Below are positions 1 to 7,204 of a stretch of 8,082 nt of DNA, in pieces. The notes beneath the pieces were generated by a model. It made no database searches, was not told where the DNA came from, and was given only the letters and a program-made list of their open reading frames with translations. The DNA lies in assembly GCA_019310195.1 (NCBI GenBank), contig JAFDET010000162.1, positions 1-8,082 of the forward strand, written 5' to 3'. Numbering within the stretch: position 1 is the stretch's first letter; each line of letters begins with the position of its first letter. A program made the position numbers and the translations under genes. This DNA is from Deltaproteobacteria bacterium (GTDB lineage Bacteria > Myxococcota_A > UBA9160 > JAFDET01).

Positions 1-615
1 CGCCGGCTCGGACCAGGGCGTGGCGTGCACCCGGAAGCCGGTGCCCTCGGCGCGCAGGGCCACCTCGTGATGGGCAAGAACGTGCACACCCGGCTGCTCC
101 GCCAGCGCCCGAGCGACGCCGGTCTTGCCGGCCCCCGGCGGACCCGCGAAGAGCGTTGCGCGCCCCTCGCGCACGGCAGCGCATGCCGGAATCAGCAGTC
201 CGCCGGAGCGGGCCAGGCGATGGCGCACGAGCCAGCGGTCCAGGGCGCCAGCGAGGGGATAACCGCAACGGCGCGCTGCGGGAGCGTCGGCGTCGACGAT
301 CACGACACCCTCGCTCAGGTCGGCATCGAGGCGAGCCTCGCGCTCCACGCGTCCACGGCGACGCTGCAGGACCTGCCAGCCTCGGCCCAGGGGCCGGACC
401 TCCAGACGATCGCGCCCCAGGCCCTGGGCCAGGAGCGGACGCTGGCCCCGATCGACTCGCCCCACCCGGACGCCCAGGTGGAGGTCCGGCTGCTCGACCG
501 GCGCGGCGAAGGCGGCCAGCGGCTCCCCGGCCAGACGCCAGGGCAGGCCCGGCGGTGCTTCGATGGCAATCTGCAGGTCTGCAATCGAGACCCCCACAAG
601 ACGCGTACGGCTCAT
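1..615 (-). CDS. HPr-kinase/PEPCK-like P-loop ATPase, N-terminal 205 residues (runs off window)
   Basis: An open reading frame runs from the ATG at 615 to the window edge, so the C-terminus is missing. Residues 158-165 read GPPGAGKT, a clear Walker A motif. It is preceded by a segment (about 137-156, SGGLLIPACAAVREGRATLF) that matches the strand found before the P-loop in HprK-related and PEPCK-like ATPases (family style 'G-LLH-AAV---G-AVLF-GPSGAGKS'). The later GTGFRVHATPW (191-201) also fits these proteins. Residues 1-136 are Arg-rich and I do not recognise them. Where relatives usually have Asp-Asp after the P-loop, this protein has His-His (182-183, AHHEVAL). The start at 615 is chosen because a GGGGGG run lies 5 nt upstream (621-626). 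An in-frame ATG at 639 would add 8 residues but lacks that site. The gene lies 76 bp downstream of the mannosidase on the same strand. The substrate is unknown and a true HPr kinase role is not claimed. Confidence 0.72.
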   Translation of the reverse strand, partial: MSRTRLVGVSIADLQIAIEAPPGLPWRLAGEPLAAFAAPVEQPDLHLGVRVGRVDRGQRPLLAQGLGRDRLEVRPLGRGWQVLQRRRGRVEREARLDADLSEGVVIVDADAPAARRCGYPLAGALDRWLVRHRLARSGGLLIPACAAVREGRATLFAGPPGAGKTGVARALAEQPGVHVLAHHEVALRAEGTGFRVHATPWSEPA

Positions 616-637
616 CAGTTCCCCCCTGCCGGACTGC

Positions 638-664
638 ATCGGCGGGAAGGGAGGCGACTTGAGC
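638..664 (-). promoter_or_regulatory. Candidate sigma-28 (FliA-type) promoter for the P-loop ATPase gene
   Basis: Reading the minus strand, CTCAAGTC (663-656) is followed by GCCGAT (643-638), with exactly 15 nt between TCAA and GCCGAT. This matches the FliA consensus (TAAA or TCAA, 15 nt, GCCGATAA). The expected start near 630 would leave a leader of about 15 nt carrying the G-rich ribosome site at 621-626 before the ATG at 615, so promoter, ribosome site and start fit together. The motif match is direct; use by a flagellar-type sigma factor is inference, and there are no flagellar genes in the window. Confidence 0.38.
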
Positions 665-691
665 GGGTTTTTCGTCCTGGTTCCGGGGACT

Positions 692-3583
692 TCAGGGGCC
701 CGGCTGCGGCTCCGTGAAGGGCCCCGGACTGGCTCGCAACGCCAGGATGCCGTGGGGCGGAAGCGCGACGCGCACCGCACCGGGCCCGTCGGGCTCGAGC
801 CGCGTGTCCGGATCCGGGCGGTCCGCCAGGTCCACCGCCAGCAACTCGGCCGGACTGGCGGTCCAGGCCAGTCGCGCCTCCACGGGCTCGCCCGAGCGGT
901 TCCAGAGGCGCACCAGGGAGCCCCCCTCGGCGCGCGGCTCCACGGCCGACACCAGAACCGTATCGGCGGGCTCCACCTCCAGGAGCCGGCTGCCGTCGGC
1001 CAGGGGCGCACTCGAAGAGCCACCGCCGGGGAAGGCCTGGGGCGGTCGCGCGAAGTCGTGGGCGCGCACGACCTGCAGGGCTTCGTCGGCCGGATGCAGC
1101 CGCAGCGACAGCTCGAGCCGATGGGGACCCGGCACCTGGGCGCCGGGGGTCTCGATCCCGGGGCCGGCGTGCCCGGGCCGCTGCACCAGGTCGTCCCGGG
1201 ACAGCCAGCCCACCGCGCGCAGCACGCTCACGGCCAGGCTGGTGCTGCCGTCGGCCTCCGGCACCGCCTCGGCCTCGGCGGCGCCGCGGTTGGCCACGGT
1301 GAGGGCCAGACGCCCATCGTCGATGGCCGCGAAGCGGCGCTGGGGACAGGCGCCGATCGGCTGCTCCGCTGCCTGCGGACCGTCGGAATCGGGCGACGCG
1401 GGGGCGATGGGCCGCCGGGCGACCTCGAAGGCCGACTCCACCTGGAAGCGGCGGGCCCGGAACGGAGCCCGCAGCAGCACGCGAAGCCGGTGGTCCCGCG
1501 CACGATTGTCGCAGTCGAGGTCGAGATCGATGCGGTCCGACCCCTCGCGCAGCCGCAGCCGCAGCCGCACCGGAAGCGCCACCTGCCGTTGCGCACGCGC
1601 GAAACGATCGTGGGTCAGCCCCTCCGGCACGCGGTAGCGGGCCTCGATCTCCACCCCGGCCTCGGCCTCCCCGCTGCTGAACGGCCGCACGCGCACGCTC
1701 TCGGGCCGCTCGACCGGTACGTCGTGGGGAACCGGATCGAAATTGTACTCGTCGCCCCGGTCGCCCTCGGACACGATCCGGACCGCATCGTCGATGGCCA
1801 GCCCGTCTGCGCGGCGCGTCAGCCGAACGCGGCCGTCCACGTCGGCCTCCACGCGCCACTCGGGGCTCTCCGCGAAGGCCCCTCCCCCGGCGTCGCGCCC
1901 GCACTGCACGCGCGCCTCGGCCCGCGGCCGCGCCCGCCCGCGGGCCACCCGGTAGACGCGCAGGCCGAGGCCCGGAAGCTCGTCGGCGAAGCGCAGCCGG
2001 ATGCGCGGCGACTGCATCACCCACAGGTCGAAGTGCTTCACCTCGTCGCGGGCCAGGGCCTCGTCGATGCGCCGGCGGGCGGCCCTCACGTCGTAGCCCG
2101 TGTGCAGCGCGGAGATGCGCACCTGCAGGGCCAGGGTCTCGTTCTGCACCTCGAAGCGGGTGTCGCGCACCGGACTGCCGGCGAAGGTCTCGCCGAACGA
2201 GTCCAGCACCAGATGCGCGGCGCCCTTGGGCAGGGTGATGCGGAAGTGCTCGCGCTCGGGCTCCACCAGCTCCGCCACCACCGCCAGGCGCCTCCCGGAG
2301 GCGTCGCGCAGGTGGAAGGGCCCGACTGCGCCGTTGCGAACCCGAACGTCCAGCTCCAGCGTCGAGTCCACCACCGCGGGGCCCTCGGGGCCGGGATTCC
2401 AGACCACCAGGCTCTCCCCCGCGCCGCGCCCGAACCCGCCCCGGGGCACCGCAACCTGCGCAACCAGCTCGCCGGCCACGCGGGCCAGGTGCGTGGTGGC
2501 GATCTCGTGCACGCGGCGGAAGCGCGTGTCCATCTGGTCGTGGACCTCGTCGATCGAGCAGCCGCAGATCGAGTCGTGGGGGTGATTCTGCAGCGCGACG
2601 CGCCAGGCCAGGTCCAACACGTCGGTGTCCGGCTCGCCGCCCAAGACGCCCAGCCAGGCGGCCAGCGGCTCCAGCACCGCGGTAAGCAGGGTGTCGTTGC
2701 GCGCGTCGGCCCGCTTCTGGGGCGACCGCGCGGACGCACACCCGGGCAGCAACGGCGAGCGCTGGCCGGAGCGAAGCTCACCGCAGTGCACGTCCAGATC
2801 GGCCGGCGCCTCCCCGCGCACGCGTTCGACGAACCCGGGCAGCGTCCCGATTTCGACGCGGATGCCGTCGAGCTGGGCCGCCGCCGCCTCCAGCGCCGCA
2901 GGCAGTCCCGGCTGGGGCGTGAGATGATCCGAGCCGTTCATCAGCAGCAGCGTGGGCGTGCAGGCAAAGGGGCGCAGCCCGGCCATGGCGATGCGCAGCC
3001 GTTGGGCCAGAGCATCCGGATCCGCGGGAAGCTGGGCCGCGTTGCCGTAGCCGTTGGGCAGGTAGACGGTGAGCAGCCGGGTTCCGTCGGGCGCCTCCCA
3101 GACGAAGGGCGTTCGCTCCACGCCGGGTCCCACGCCCCGCCAGAGCACGGCGGCATCGAAGCCGAAGCCCGCGAAGATCTGCGGAAGCTGGCCCACGTGT
3201 CCGAACTGGTCCGGCACGTAGCCCAGCCGCATGGCTCCGCCGCGCGCTTGCGCCGTGCGCAGCCCCAGACGCAGGTTGCGAACCAGCGCTTCGCCGGATA
3301 CCAGCCACTCGTCCGGCAGCACGTACCAGGGCCCGACCAGCAGGCGTCCGTCCCGCACCAGCTTCTCCAGGCGCTCACGCGCCTGGGGGCGGACTTCCAG
3401 GTAGTCGTCCACCACGATGGTCTGCCCGTCGAGGGTGAAGTGGCGGTAGGCCGGGTCTCCTTCGAGGATGTCCAGCAGCCGGTCCACCAGCTGGACCAGC
3501 CGATAGCGGAACTCTTCGTGGGTGCGATACCACTCGCGATCCCAGTGGGTATGGGGCACGACGACCAGGTGAGAGGCGCTCAT
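692..3583 (-). CDS. Glycoside hydrolase family 38 alpha-mannosidase (MngB-like)
   Basis: A 963-residue protein of GH38, the retaining alpha-mannosidases that use a catalytic Asp and an active-site zinc. The N-terminal catalytic domain opens with HTHWDREW (11-18), in which the second His (13) and Asp15 are the expected zinc ligands. YVPDQFGHVGQLPQI (122-136) holds the expected nucleophile Asp125. NGSDH lies at 216-220 and NHPHDSICGCS at 333-343, the latter supplying the third zinc-region His. The helical middle domain follows, and beta-rich domains start near SLVVWNP (391). The bacterial WDREW form resembles E. coli MngB (mannosylglycerate-type hydrolase, about 877 residues); this protein is somewhat longer. 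No signal peptide is visible, so it is probably cytoplasmic. No sugar transporter or PTS gene is adjacent, so whether the substrate is mannosylglycerate, phosphorylated mannosides or glycan fragments is open. The ATG at 3583 is chosen because the family motif starts 10 residues in. There is no strong Shine-Dalgarno site. Confidence 0.95.
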   Translation of the reverse strand: MSASHLVVVPHTHWDREWYRTHEEFRYRLVQLVDRLLDILEGDPAYRHFTLDGQTIVVDDYLEVRPQARERLEKLVRDGRLLVGPWYVLPDEWLVSGEALVRNLRLGLRTAQARGGAMRLGYVPDQFGHVGQLPQIFAGFGFDAAVLWRGVGPGVERTPFVWEAPDGTRLLTVYLPNGYGNAAQLPADPDALAQRLRIAMAGLRPFACTPTLLLMNGSDHLTPQPGLPAALEAAAAQLDGIRVEIGTLPGFVERVRGEAPADLDVHCGELRSGQRSPLLPGCASARSPQKRADARNDTLLTAVLEPLAAWLGVLGGEPDTDVLDLAWRVALQNHPHDSICGCSIDEVHDQMDTRFRRVHEIATTHLARVAGELVAQVAVPRGGFGRGAGESLVVWNPGPEGPAVVDSTLELDVRVRNGAVGPFHLRDASGRRLAVVAELVEPEREHFRITLPKGAAHLVLDSFGETFAGSPVRDTRFEVQNETLALQVRISALHTGYDVRAARRRIDEALARDEVKHFDLWVMQSPRIRLRFADELPGLGLRVYRVARGRARPRAEARVQCGRDAGGGAFAESPEWRVEADVDGRVRLTRRADGLAIDDAVRIVSEGDRGDEYNFDPVPHDVPVERPESVRVRPFSSGEAEAGVEIEARYRVPEGLTHDRFARAQRQVALPVRLRLRLREGSDRIDLDLDCDNRARDHRLRVLLRAPFRARRFQVESAFEVARRPIAPASPDSDGPQAAEQPIGACPQRRFAAIDDGRLALTVANRGAAEAEAVPEADGSTSLAVSVLRAVGWLSRDDLVQRPGHAGPGIETPGAQVPGPHRLELSLRLHPADEALQVVRAHDFARPPQAFPGGGSSSAPLADGSRLLEVEPADTVLVSAVEPRAEGGSLVRLWNRSGEPVEARLAWTASPAELLAVDLADRPDPDTRLEPDGPGAVRVALPPHGILALRASPGPFTEPQPGP

Positions 3584-3589
3584 CCGTCC

Positions 3590-3619
3590 ATTCTACCAAC
3601 CCCCGCTGCTGCGTTTCAC
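3590..3619 (-). promoter_or_regulatory. Candidate promoter of the mannosidase gene, possibly leaderless
   Basis: On the minus strand TAGAAT (3595-3590) differs from the TATAAT consensus at one base. It lies 18 nt downstream of GTGAAA (3619-3614), a partial -35 match. Only six bases (GGACGG) separate TAGAAT from the ATG at 3583, so a start 7 nt after the hexamer would fall on the A of the ATG. This agrees with the absence of a clear ribosome site and with the TANNNT rule for leaderless genes known in several high-GC bacteria. The assignment is by motif only. Confidence 0.4.
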
Positions 3620-3640
3620 GCGCAGTCGACCGGGGTAGAG

Positions 3641-3653
3641 GTTTCGTCGAAAC
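3641..3653. repeat. 13-bp inverted repeat, possible operator in the divergent promoter region
   Basis: GTTTCG-T-CGAAAC is a perfect 6-1-6 palindrome. It sits 58 bp upstream of the mannosidase start and 136 bp upstream of mgtE, in the shared intergenic region. It could be a regulator binding site for either gene. I do not recognise the half-site, and a single palindrome of this size can arise by chance. Confidence 0.3.
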
Positions 3654-3788
3654 TCTGTTAGGTATCCCCCGGCACGAGATGAGCACGGAAACCATCGAGA
3701 GCGATCCGCGGCCCGAGCCGCAACCTAGGGACCTTCCCACCGCCTAGGCTCCTCACCGGAGCCCCGGCGGCAAAGCGGGGCTTCCGGC
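3654..3788 (+). promoter_or_regulatory. Structured 5' leader of mgtE (three successive hairpins)
   Basis: The region before mgtE holds three inverted repeats in a row. GCGGC (3708-3712) pairs with GCCGC (3717-3721) around a 4-nt loop. CCTAGG (3724-3729) pairs with an identical palindrome at 3743-3748. CCGGA-GCCCCG (3756-3766) pairs with CGGGGC-T-TCCGG (3776-3787). mgtE genes are often governed by Mg2+-sensing leaders (M-box in Bacillota), so a regulatory RNA is plausible. GTTAGGT (3657-3663) and the TAGGCTCC...GGAG stretch at 3745-3760 faintly echo the M-box 5' end, but the rest of that core is not recognisable. No clear promoter was found for the transcript, so its 5' end is unknown. Confidence 0.35.
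3756..3787 (+). promoter_or_regulatory. Hairpin directly before the mgtE start codon, hiding the ribosome site
   Basis: An 11-bp stem with one bulged T (3782) and a 9-nt loop (3767-3775) ends one base before the ATG at 3789. The only purine-rich candidate ribosome site, GCGGGG (3775-3780), lies almost wholly in the 3' arm. The folded form should therefore block initiation, which makes this a reasonable translational switch. No U-run follows, so it is not an intrinsic terminator. Confidence 0.45.
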
Positions 3789-5141
3789 ATGGCACCCACC
3801 GAGGTCACCACCCGGATTCTGCGCCGGCTTCTGGCCGGCGGCGTCACGAGCCGCGCCGAGCGGCTGCTTTCCCGCGTGCACCCGGCCGACCTGGGGCCGC
3901 TCTTCGCCGACCTCTCGCCCCAGGAGATCCGACAGGTCGTCGATCTGCTCTTCGGCCAGCACCGCGCCGCCAACACCCTGCGCGAGCTTCCTCCGGAGCT
4001 GCTGCCCCAGGTCTTCGAGTCCCTCTCCGACGAGCGCCTGGCGGCGGTCTTCGGCCGACTCCAGATCGACGACATGCTGGAGCTGGCGGAGCGGCTCGAC
4101 GAGCAGCGCCACGACCGCGTCCTCACGCTGCTGCCCGCCCACAAGCGCGAAGAGCTGCGCAAGCACGCGCTCTACCCCGAGGGATCCGCCGGCCGGGTAA
4201 TGACCACCAGCTACCTGGCGGTCGACGAGAAGATGACCGCCCAGGACGCCATCGAGCAGATCCGCGCCTTCGGCGAGGACACCGACGCGATCCTCTACGT
4301 GTACGTGGTGGACACGGACGGCTGCCTCGAGGGCCTGGTGCCGATCCGCAGGCTGGTGGCGGCGCGCCCCGACCGACCCTGCGGTGAGATCATGATCCGC
4401 GAGCCGGTCTCGACGACGGTGCAGGCCGACCAGGAAGAGGTCGCCCACCTCGTCGCCCGCTACAACCTGCTGGCCATCCCCGTGACCGACGACGAGCGCA
4501 GGCTGCTCGGCGTGATCACCGTCGACGACGTGATCGAGGTCATCACGGAAGAAGCCACCGAGGACATGTACAACCTGGCGGGCCTCAACGACGCAGACCG
4601 CGTCTTCACGCCCGCCTCCACGTCGGTGCGCAAGCGCCTGCCCTGGCAGTTCCTGAACCTGGGCGCCGTCTTCATCTCCGCGTGGGTGGTGGGCCTGTTC
4701 GAGCAGACCCTGGACCAGATCGTCACCCTGGCCGTCTTCATGCCCGTGATCAACGGCATGGGCGGCAACGGCGGCGTGCAGTCGCTGACGGTCGTGACCC
4801 GCGCCATGGCACTGGGCGAGATCGAGTTCTCCAGCGGCCTGCGCGCGGTGGGCAAGGAGCTCATGGTCGGCCTGGCCATGGGCCTGTGCGCGGGCATCGC
4901 CGCCGGGACCATCGCCTGGCTGTGGCAGGGGAACCCGTGGCTGGGCGCCGTGCTCTGCGCCGCCATGGTCGTCACGCTGACGATGGCGGGCCTGCTGGGC
5001 GCCGCGGTGCCGGTGCTGCTCAAGGCGCTGCGTCAGGATCCGGCGCTGGGCTCGGGCGCCATCGTCGTGACCGCCACCGACGCCTTCGGCCTGTTCTGCT
5101 TCCTGGGCCTGGGCACCCTGCTGCTGGATCGCCTGGCCTAG
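3789..5141 (+). CDS. mgtE: MgtE-family Mg2+ channel/transporter
   Basis: A 450-residue inner-membrane Mg2+ channel/transporter, the usual family length. The N-terminal helical MgtE_N domain covers about 25-130. Two CBS domains cover about 135-258 (VYVVDTDGCLEGLVPI near 172-186; AIPVTDDERRLLGVITVDDVIEVI near 229-252). The acidic connecting region EEATEDMYNLAGL (254-266) leads into a C-terminal membrane domain of about five helices (roughly 286-306, 313-337, 355-378, 385-413, 423-447). The family signature PVINGMGGNGGVQSLTVV is at 319-336. Asp431 in TATDAFGLFCFLGLGTLLL is the expected pore Asp of the last helix (Asp432 in the Thermus protein). In characterised relatives Mg2+ binding to the N and CBS domains closes the pore. 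The ATG at 3789 gives full family length and sits right after a hairpin, with no exposed ribosome site. The stop is 3 bp from the stop of the converging downstream gene. Confidence 0.97.
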   Translation: MAPTEVTTRILRRLLAGGVTSRAERLLSRVHPADLGPLFADLSPQEIRQVVDLLFGQHRAANTLRELPPELLPQVFESLSDERLAAVFGRLQIDDMLELAERLDEQRHDRVLTLLPAHKREELRKHALYPEGSAGRVMTTSYLAVDEKMTAQDAIEQIRAFGEDTDAILYVYVVDTDGCLEGLVPIRRLVAARPDRPCGEIMIREPVSTTVQADQEEVAHLVARYNLLAIPVTDDERRLLGVITVDDVIEVITEEATEDMYNLAGLNDADRVFTPASTSVRKRLPWQFLNLGAVFISAWVVGLFEQTLDQIVTLAVFMPVINGMGGNGGVQSLTVVTRAMALGEIEFSSGLRAVGKELMVGLAMGLCAGIAAGTIAWLWQGNPWLGAVLCAAMVVTLTMAGLLGAAVPVLLKALRQDPALGSGAIVVTATDAFGLFCFLGLGTLLLDRLA

Positions 5142-5144
5142 CGG

Positions 5145-5840
5145 TCACGCCCCGTAGGTCTCGTCCAGGTAGACGGCGATATCGCCGGACTCGAACATCT
5201 CGACGCCGGTGTTCGGGTCGGCCAGGTAGGGGACCTGCATCTTGCCCGACCGCGTCACGAACGCGTCGCGGCGCGGGCTGCCCTTGGCGACGTTGTGGAG
5301 CCGATAGGGGATCTCCAGCTCGCAGAGCTTCTCGCGCGCGATCCGGCAGTACGGCGAGCTCTCGAAGCTCCAGAGCTCCAGGGGCGTCTCGGGCGGCTTC
5401 GACTCGCGGCAGAACACGCCGCTTCGGCCCCGGGGCACGCCGGCCAGCGCGGCCGTCAAGGTGGTGAGCGTCCCCAACGAGAGCGACACGGGAACGCGCC
5501 CGTCGCCATAGGTCTCGTACAGGTAGCGGACGATCGCGTCCGACTCGTACATCTCCTTGCCCGTGTTGGGATCCACCAGGTAGGGGAACTGGAGCTTTCC
5601 GCCGCGACTCTTCACGGCGTCGCGGTAGCGGGAGCCGCCCTTGGGGCACGGGTAGATCATCGCCTCCAGGTCCAGCTGGGTGAGCGCCTCGCGCGCCTTG
5701 CGGCAGAAGGGACAGCCCTCGAACTCGTAGAGATGGAGCGGCTGCTCGGGCCGACGCCCCAAGGCGCCCACCTTCAACCCGGAAGGCAGACGCAACAGGG
5801 TGGAGAGAAAGGATGTGCCGACGTCGAGGGCGCGCTCCAT
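5145..5840 (-). CDS. Tandem GST-N/glutaredoxin-fold protein (two thioredoxin-fold domains)
   Basis: A 231-residue protein made of two copies of a glutathione-S-transferase N-terminal (thioredoxin-fold) domain. Domain 1 (about 35-112) has CPFC at 43-46 and FPYLVDPNTGKEMYESDAIV (85-104). Domain 2 (about 153-231) has SPYC at 162-165, keeping only the second Cys, and VPYLADPNTGVEMFESGDIA (203-222). The linker contains GDGRVPVSLSLGTLTTLTAAL (112-132). This layout, linker included, resembles plant chloroplast double GST-N 'thioredoxin family' proteins as I remember them. No GST C-terminal helical domain is present, so a classical transferase is unlikely; a glutathione- or thiol-linked redox role is inference. 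The ATG at 5840 is chosen over upstream in-frame codons because those overlap the preceding gene. The gene begins 20 bp after the barrel gene stops, so the two are probably co-transcribed. No clear ribosome site is seen. Confidence 0.88.
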   Translation of the reverse strand: MERALDVGTSFLSTLLRLPSGLKVGALGRRPEQPLHLYEFEGCPFCRKAREALTQLDLEAMIYPCPKGGSRYRDAVKSRGGKLQFPYLVDPNTGKEMYESDAIVRYLYETYGDGRVPVSLSLGTLTTLTAALAGVPRGRSGVFCRESKPPETPLELWSFESSPYCRIAREKLCELEIPYRLHNVAKGSPRRDAFVTRSGKMQVPYLADPNTGVEMFESGDIAVYLDETYGA

Positions 5841-5860
5841 GCCCGCCAGCGTAGCACCGG

Positions 5861-7204
5861 TCAGAAGAACCACTCGGCCATCAAGTATACCTGGTGGTCC
5901 TGGGGCCCGTACTGGGAGAGACGGGGGCCGGCGAAGAACTGTGCGCCGAGGGTCAGCTCGACGGAGCCCAACGGTGAATAGGTGAGGATGGGCGCGATCA
6001 CGGCGCTGCTTCCGTTCCAGTCGTAGAGCGCCAGCAGGTCCACGCGCAGGATCGATGTGAGGTCGTAGCCGAGCTGCAGGCCCGTCTGGTGGCTTGCGCC
6101 GGTCACCACCAGGCTGCCGCCGAAGACCCCCGCCGACGCCGGCTGCACCGCGAGGCCGCGGGCCTCGAAGAACGGCAGCAGGGTGCCCGCTTCGCCGCCG
6201 CCGAAGCCCAGGGCGTTGCCGTTGTAGAGATGCTCCAGCAATACGTAGAGCCCGCGTCCGATGGGGAAGTTGTTGTCCACCGAGAGCAGCAGCTGCCAGA
6301 AGGGGTCCAGCTCCCGGGGACGCAGGGTGCCCACGGGCCACACGTCACGGGTCGGGTCCGTGTAGATGGCCTCCATGCGGAAGGCCGCGTCGCCCAGATT
6401 GCCCGCCAGGTTCACACCCGCCGCCCAGGCCTCGGTCCAGCGCCCCGCCAGCACCGTGTAGTCCAGCTCGCCGACGCTCCCCTGGAAGCGCAGGCCGAAG
6501 TTGTCGTCGTCGCGCTCGTCGGCGGCCTGGTAGACGGCCTCCAGAAAGGTAAAGCCGTCGAAGTTCCAGCGCAGGTCCACCGCGTCCACGCCCAGGTTCT
6601 GGTCCTGCTCGATGGCCAGGGGCGGGATGAAGTTGAAGCGGTCCGACGGGCTCCAGAGCCGCCCCACGCCCCAGGCGACCCGCTGTCGCCCCACGCGGCC
6701 CTCGAGCTTGCCGACCTCGCCCTCCAGATAGGCGCGGTAGAGCCGCATCCGCCAGCGGCGATGGTCGGTGGGCATGCCGAGGACGCGCACGTCCCACTCC
6801 AGATCGGCCAGGGAATCGGTCCGAAAGGACTCGCCCAGCTCGGCGCCCAGCGTGTCCAGAGTGCCGAAGAGAAGCTCGTTGTCGTAGACCAGAACGGCCC
6901 CGAACGGCTTGCCCTTGCGCAGGTCCAGGCGCACCCGCGCCCGGGTCAGACTCTGCCAGATGGACTTGTCCCCCACGCCCGCGAACGCCGAGCAGTCGGC
7001 GAAGGTGAGCGACACGGCGCAGCGCGGGTCCCGCGCGGCCGCCTCCGCGAAGCGGGCGGCGTCGGTCCCGCGGGTGGCGCGCGCAATCTCCTTGACCGAG
7101 CCCGAGAGCTCCAGCGTCCACTCGCCCGACGACCAGAGCTCGCGCGCCGGAGCCGGCGAAGCCAGCAGCAGTGCGGCCAGCAGCGCGCACGCCGCGCGGA
7201 TCAC
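5861..7204 (-). CDS. Outer-membrane beta-barrel (porin-like) protein of the ABC operon
   Basis: A 447-residue secreted protein. Residues 1-20 (MIRAACALLAALLLASPAPA) form a signal peptide with a likely cleavage after Ala-Pro-Ala. The mature part has many alternating, aromatic-rich strands and ends in YLMAEWFF, a typical BAM-recognised C-terminus, so an outer-membrane barrel is well supported. VGRQRVAWGVGRLWSPSDRFN (171-191) resembles the GRQ..WG....P.D.FN segment of several porin-like families (DUF1302-style); I cannot assign an exact family. Cys62 and Cys71 could form a periplasmic disulfide. The start is the GTG at 7204, whose GTGA overlaps the TGA of the ATPase gene, suggesting translational coupling. 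A longer reading from 7711 only joins it to out-of-place ATPase sequence. It follows a FtsX-like permease and an ATPase, so it may be the outer-membrane partner of that system; this is inferred from position. Confidence 0.85.
   Translation of the reverse strand: MIRAACALLAALLLASPAPARELWSSGEWTLELSGSVKEIARATRGTDAARFAEAAARDPRCAVSLTFADCSAFAGVGDKSIWQSLTRARVRLDLRKGKPFGAVLVYDNELLFGTLDTLGAELGESFRTDSLADLEWDVRVLGMPTDHRRWRMRLYRAYLEGEVGKLEGRVGRQRVAWGVGRLWSPSDRFNFIPPLAIEQDQNLGVDAVDLRWNFDGFTFLEAVYQAADERDDDNFGLRFQGSVGELDYTVLAGRWTEAWAAGVNLAGNLGDAAFRMEAIYTDPTRDVWPVGTLRPRELDPFWQLLLSVDNNFPIGRGLYVLLEHLYNGNALGFGGGEAGTLLPFFEARGLAVQPASAGVFGGSLVVTGASHQTGLQLGYDLTSILRVDLLALYDWNGSSAVIAPILTYSPLGSVELTLGAQFFAGPRLSQYGPQDHQVYLMAEWFF

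Noticed and set aside
665..691. Intrinsic terminator after the mannosidase
   Set aside because: Only a weak GTCC...GGAC pairing followed by a short A-run appears on the minus strand. There is no strong stem and no T-run.
615..2741. A 708-codon minus-strand frame overlapping the mannosidase
   Set aside because: It is a low-complexity Arg/Gly/Ala frame-shifted reading of the mannosidase gene with no motifs.
692..3583. Functional link between the mannosidase and the HprK-like gene through a sugar phosphotransferase system
   Set aside because: Although MngB in E. coli works with a PTS permease and HprK acts on HPr, no PTS component is present here and the ATPase is too divergent to call HPr kinase.
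563..3661. A 1032-codon open frame on the plus strand opposite the mannosidase
   Set aside because: It is in exact codon register with the mannosidase, where antisense stops would need TTA, CTA or TCA codons that a GC-rich gene avoids. The product is Arg/His/Gly/Pro-rich with no recognisable domain, while the minus strand encodes a clear GH38 enzyme.
3654..3788. M-box (ykoK) magnesium riboswitch before mgtE
   Set aside because: Only short echoes (GTTAGGT and TAGGCTCC...GGAG) are present, in the wrong arrangement, and the conserved 3' core is not seen. Kept only as an unassigned structured leader.
5145..6341. Longer start for the tandem GST-N protein (398 residues)
   Set aside because: The extra 167 residues are a frame-shifted reading of the barrel gene. 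The ATG at 5840 is the first start after that gene's stop.
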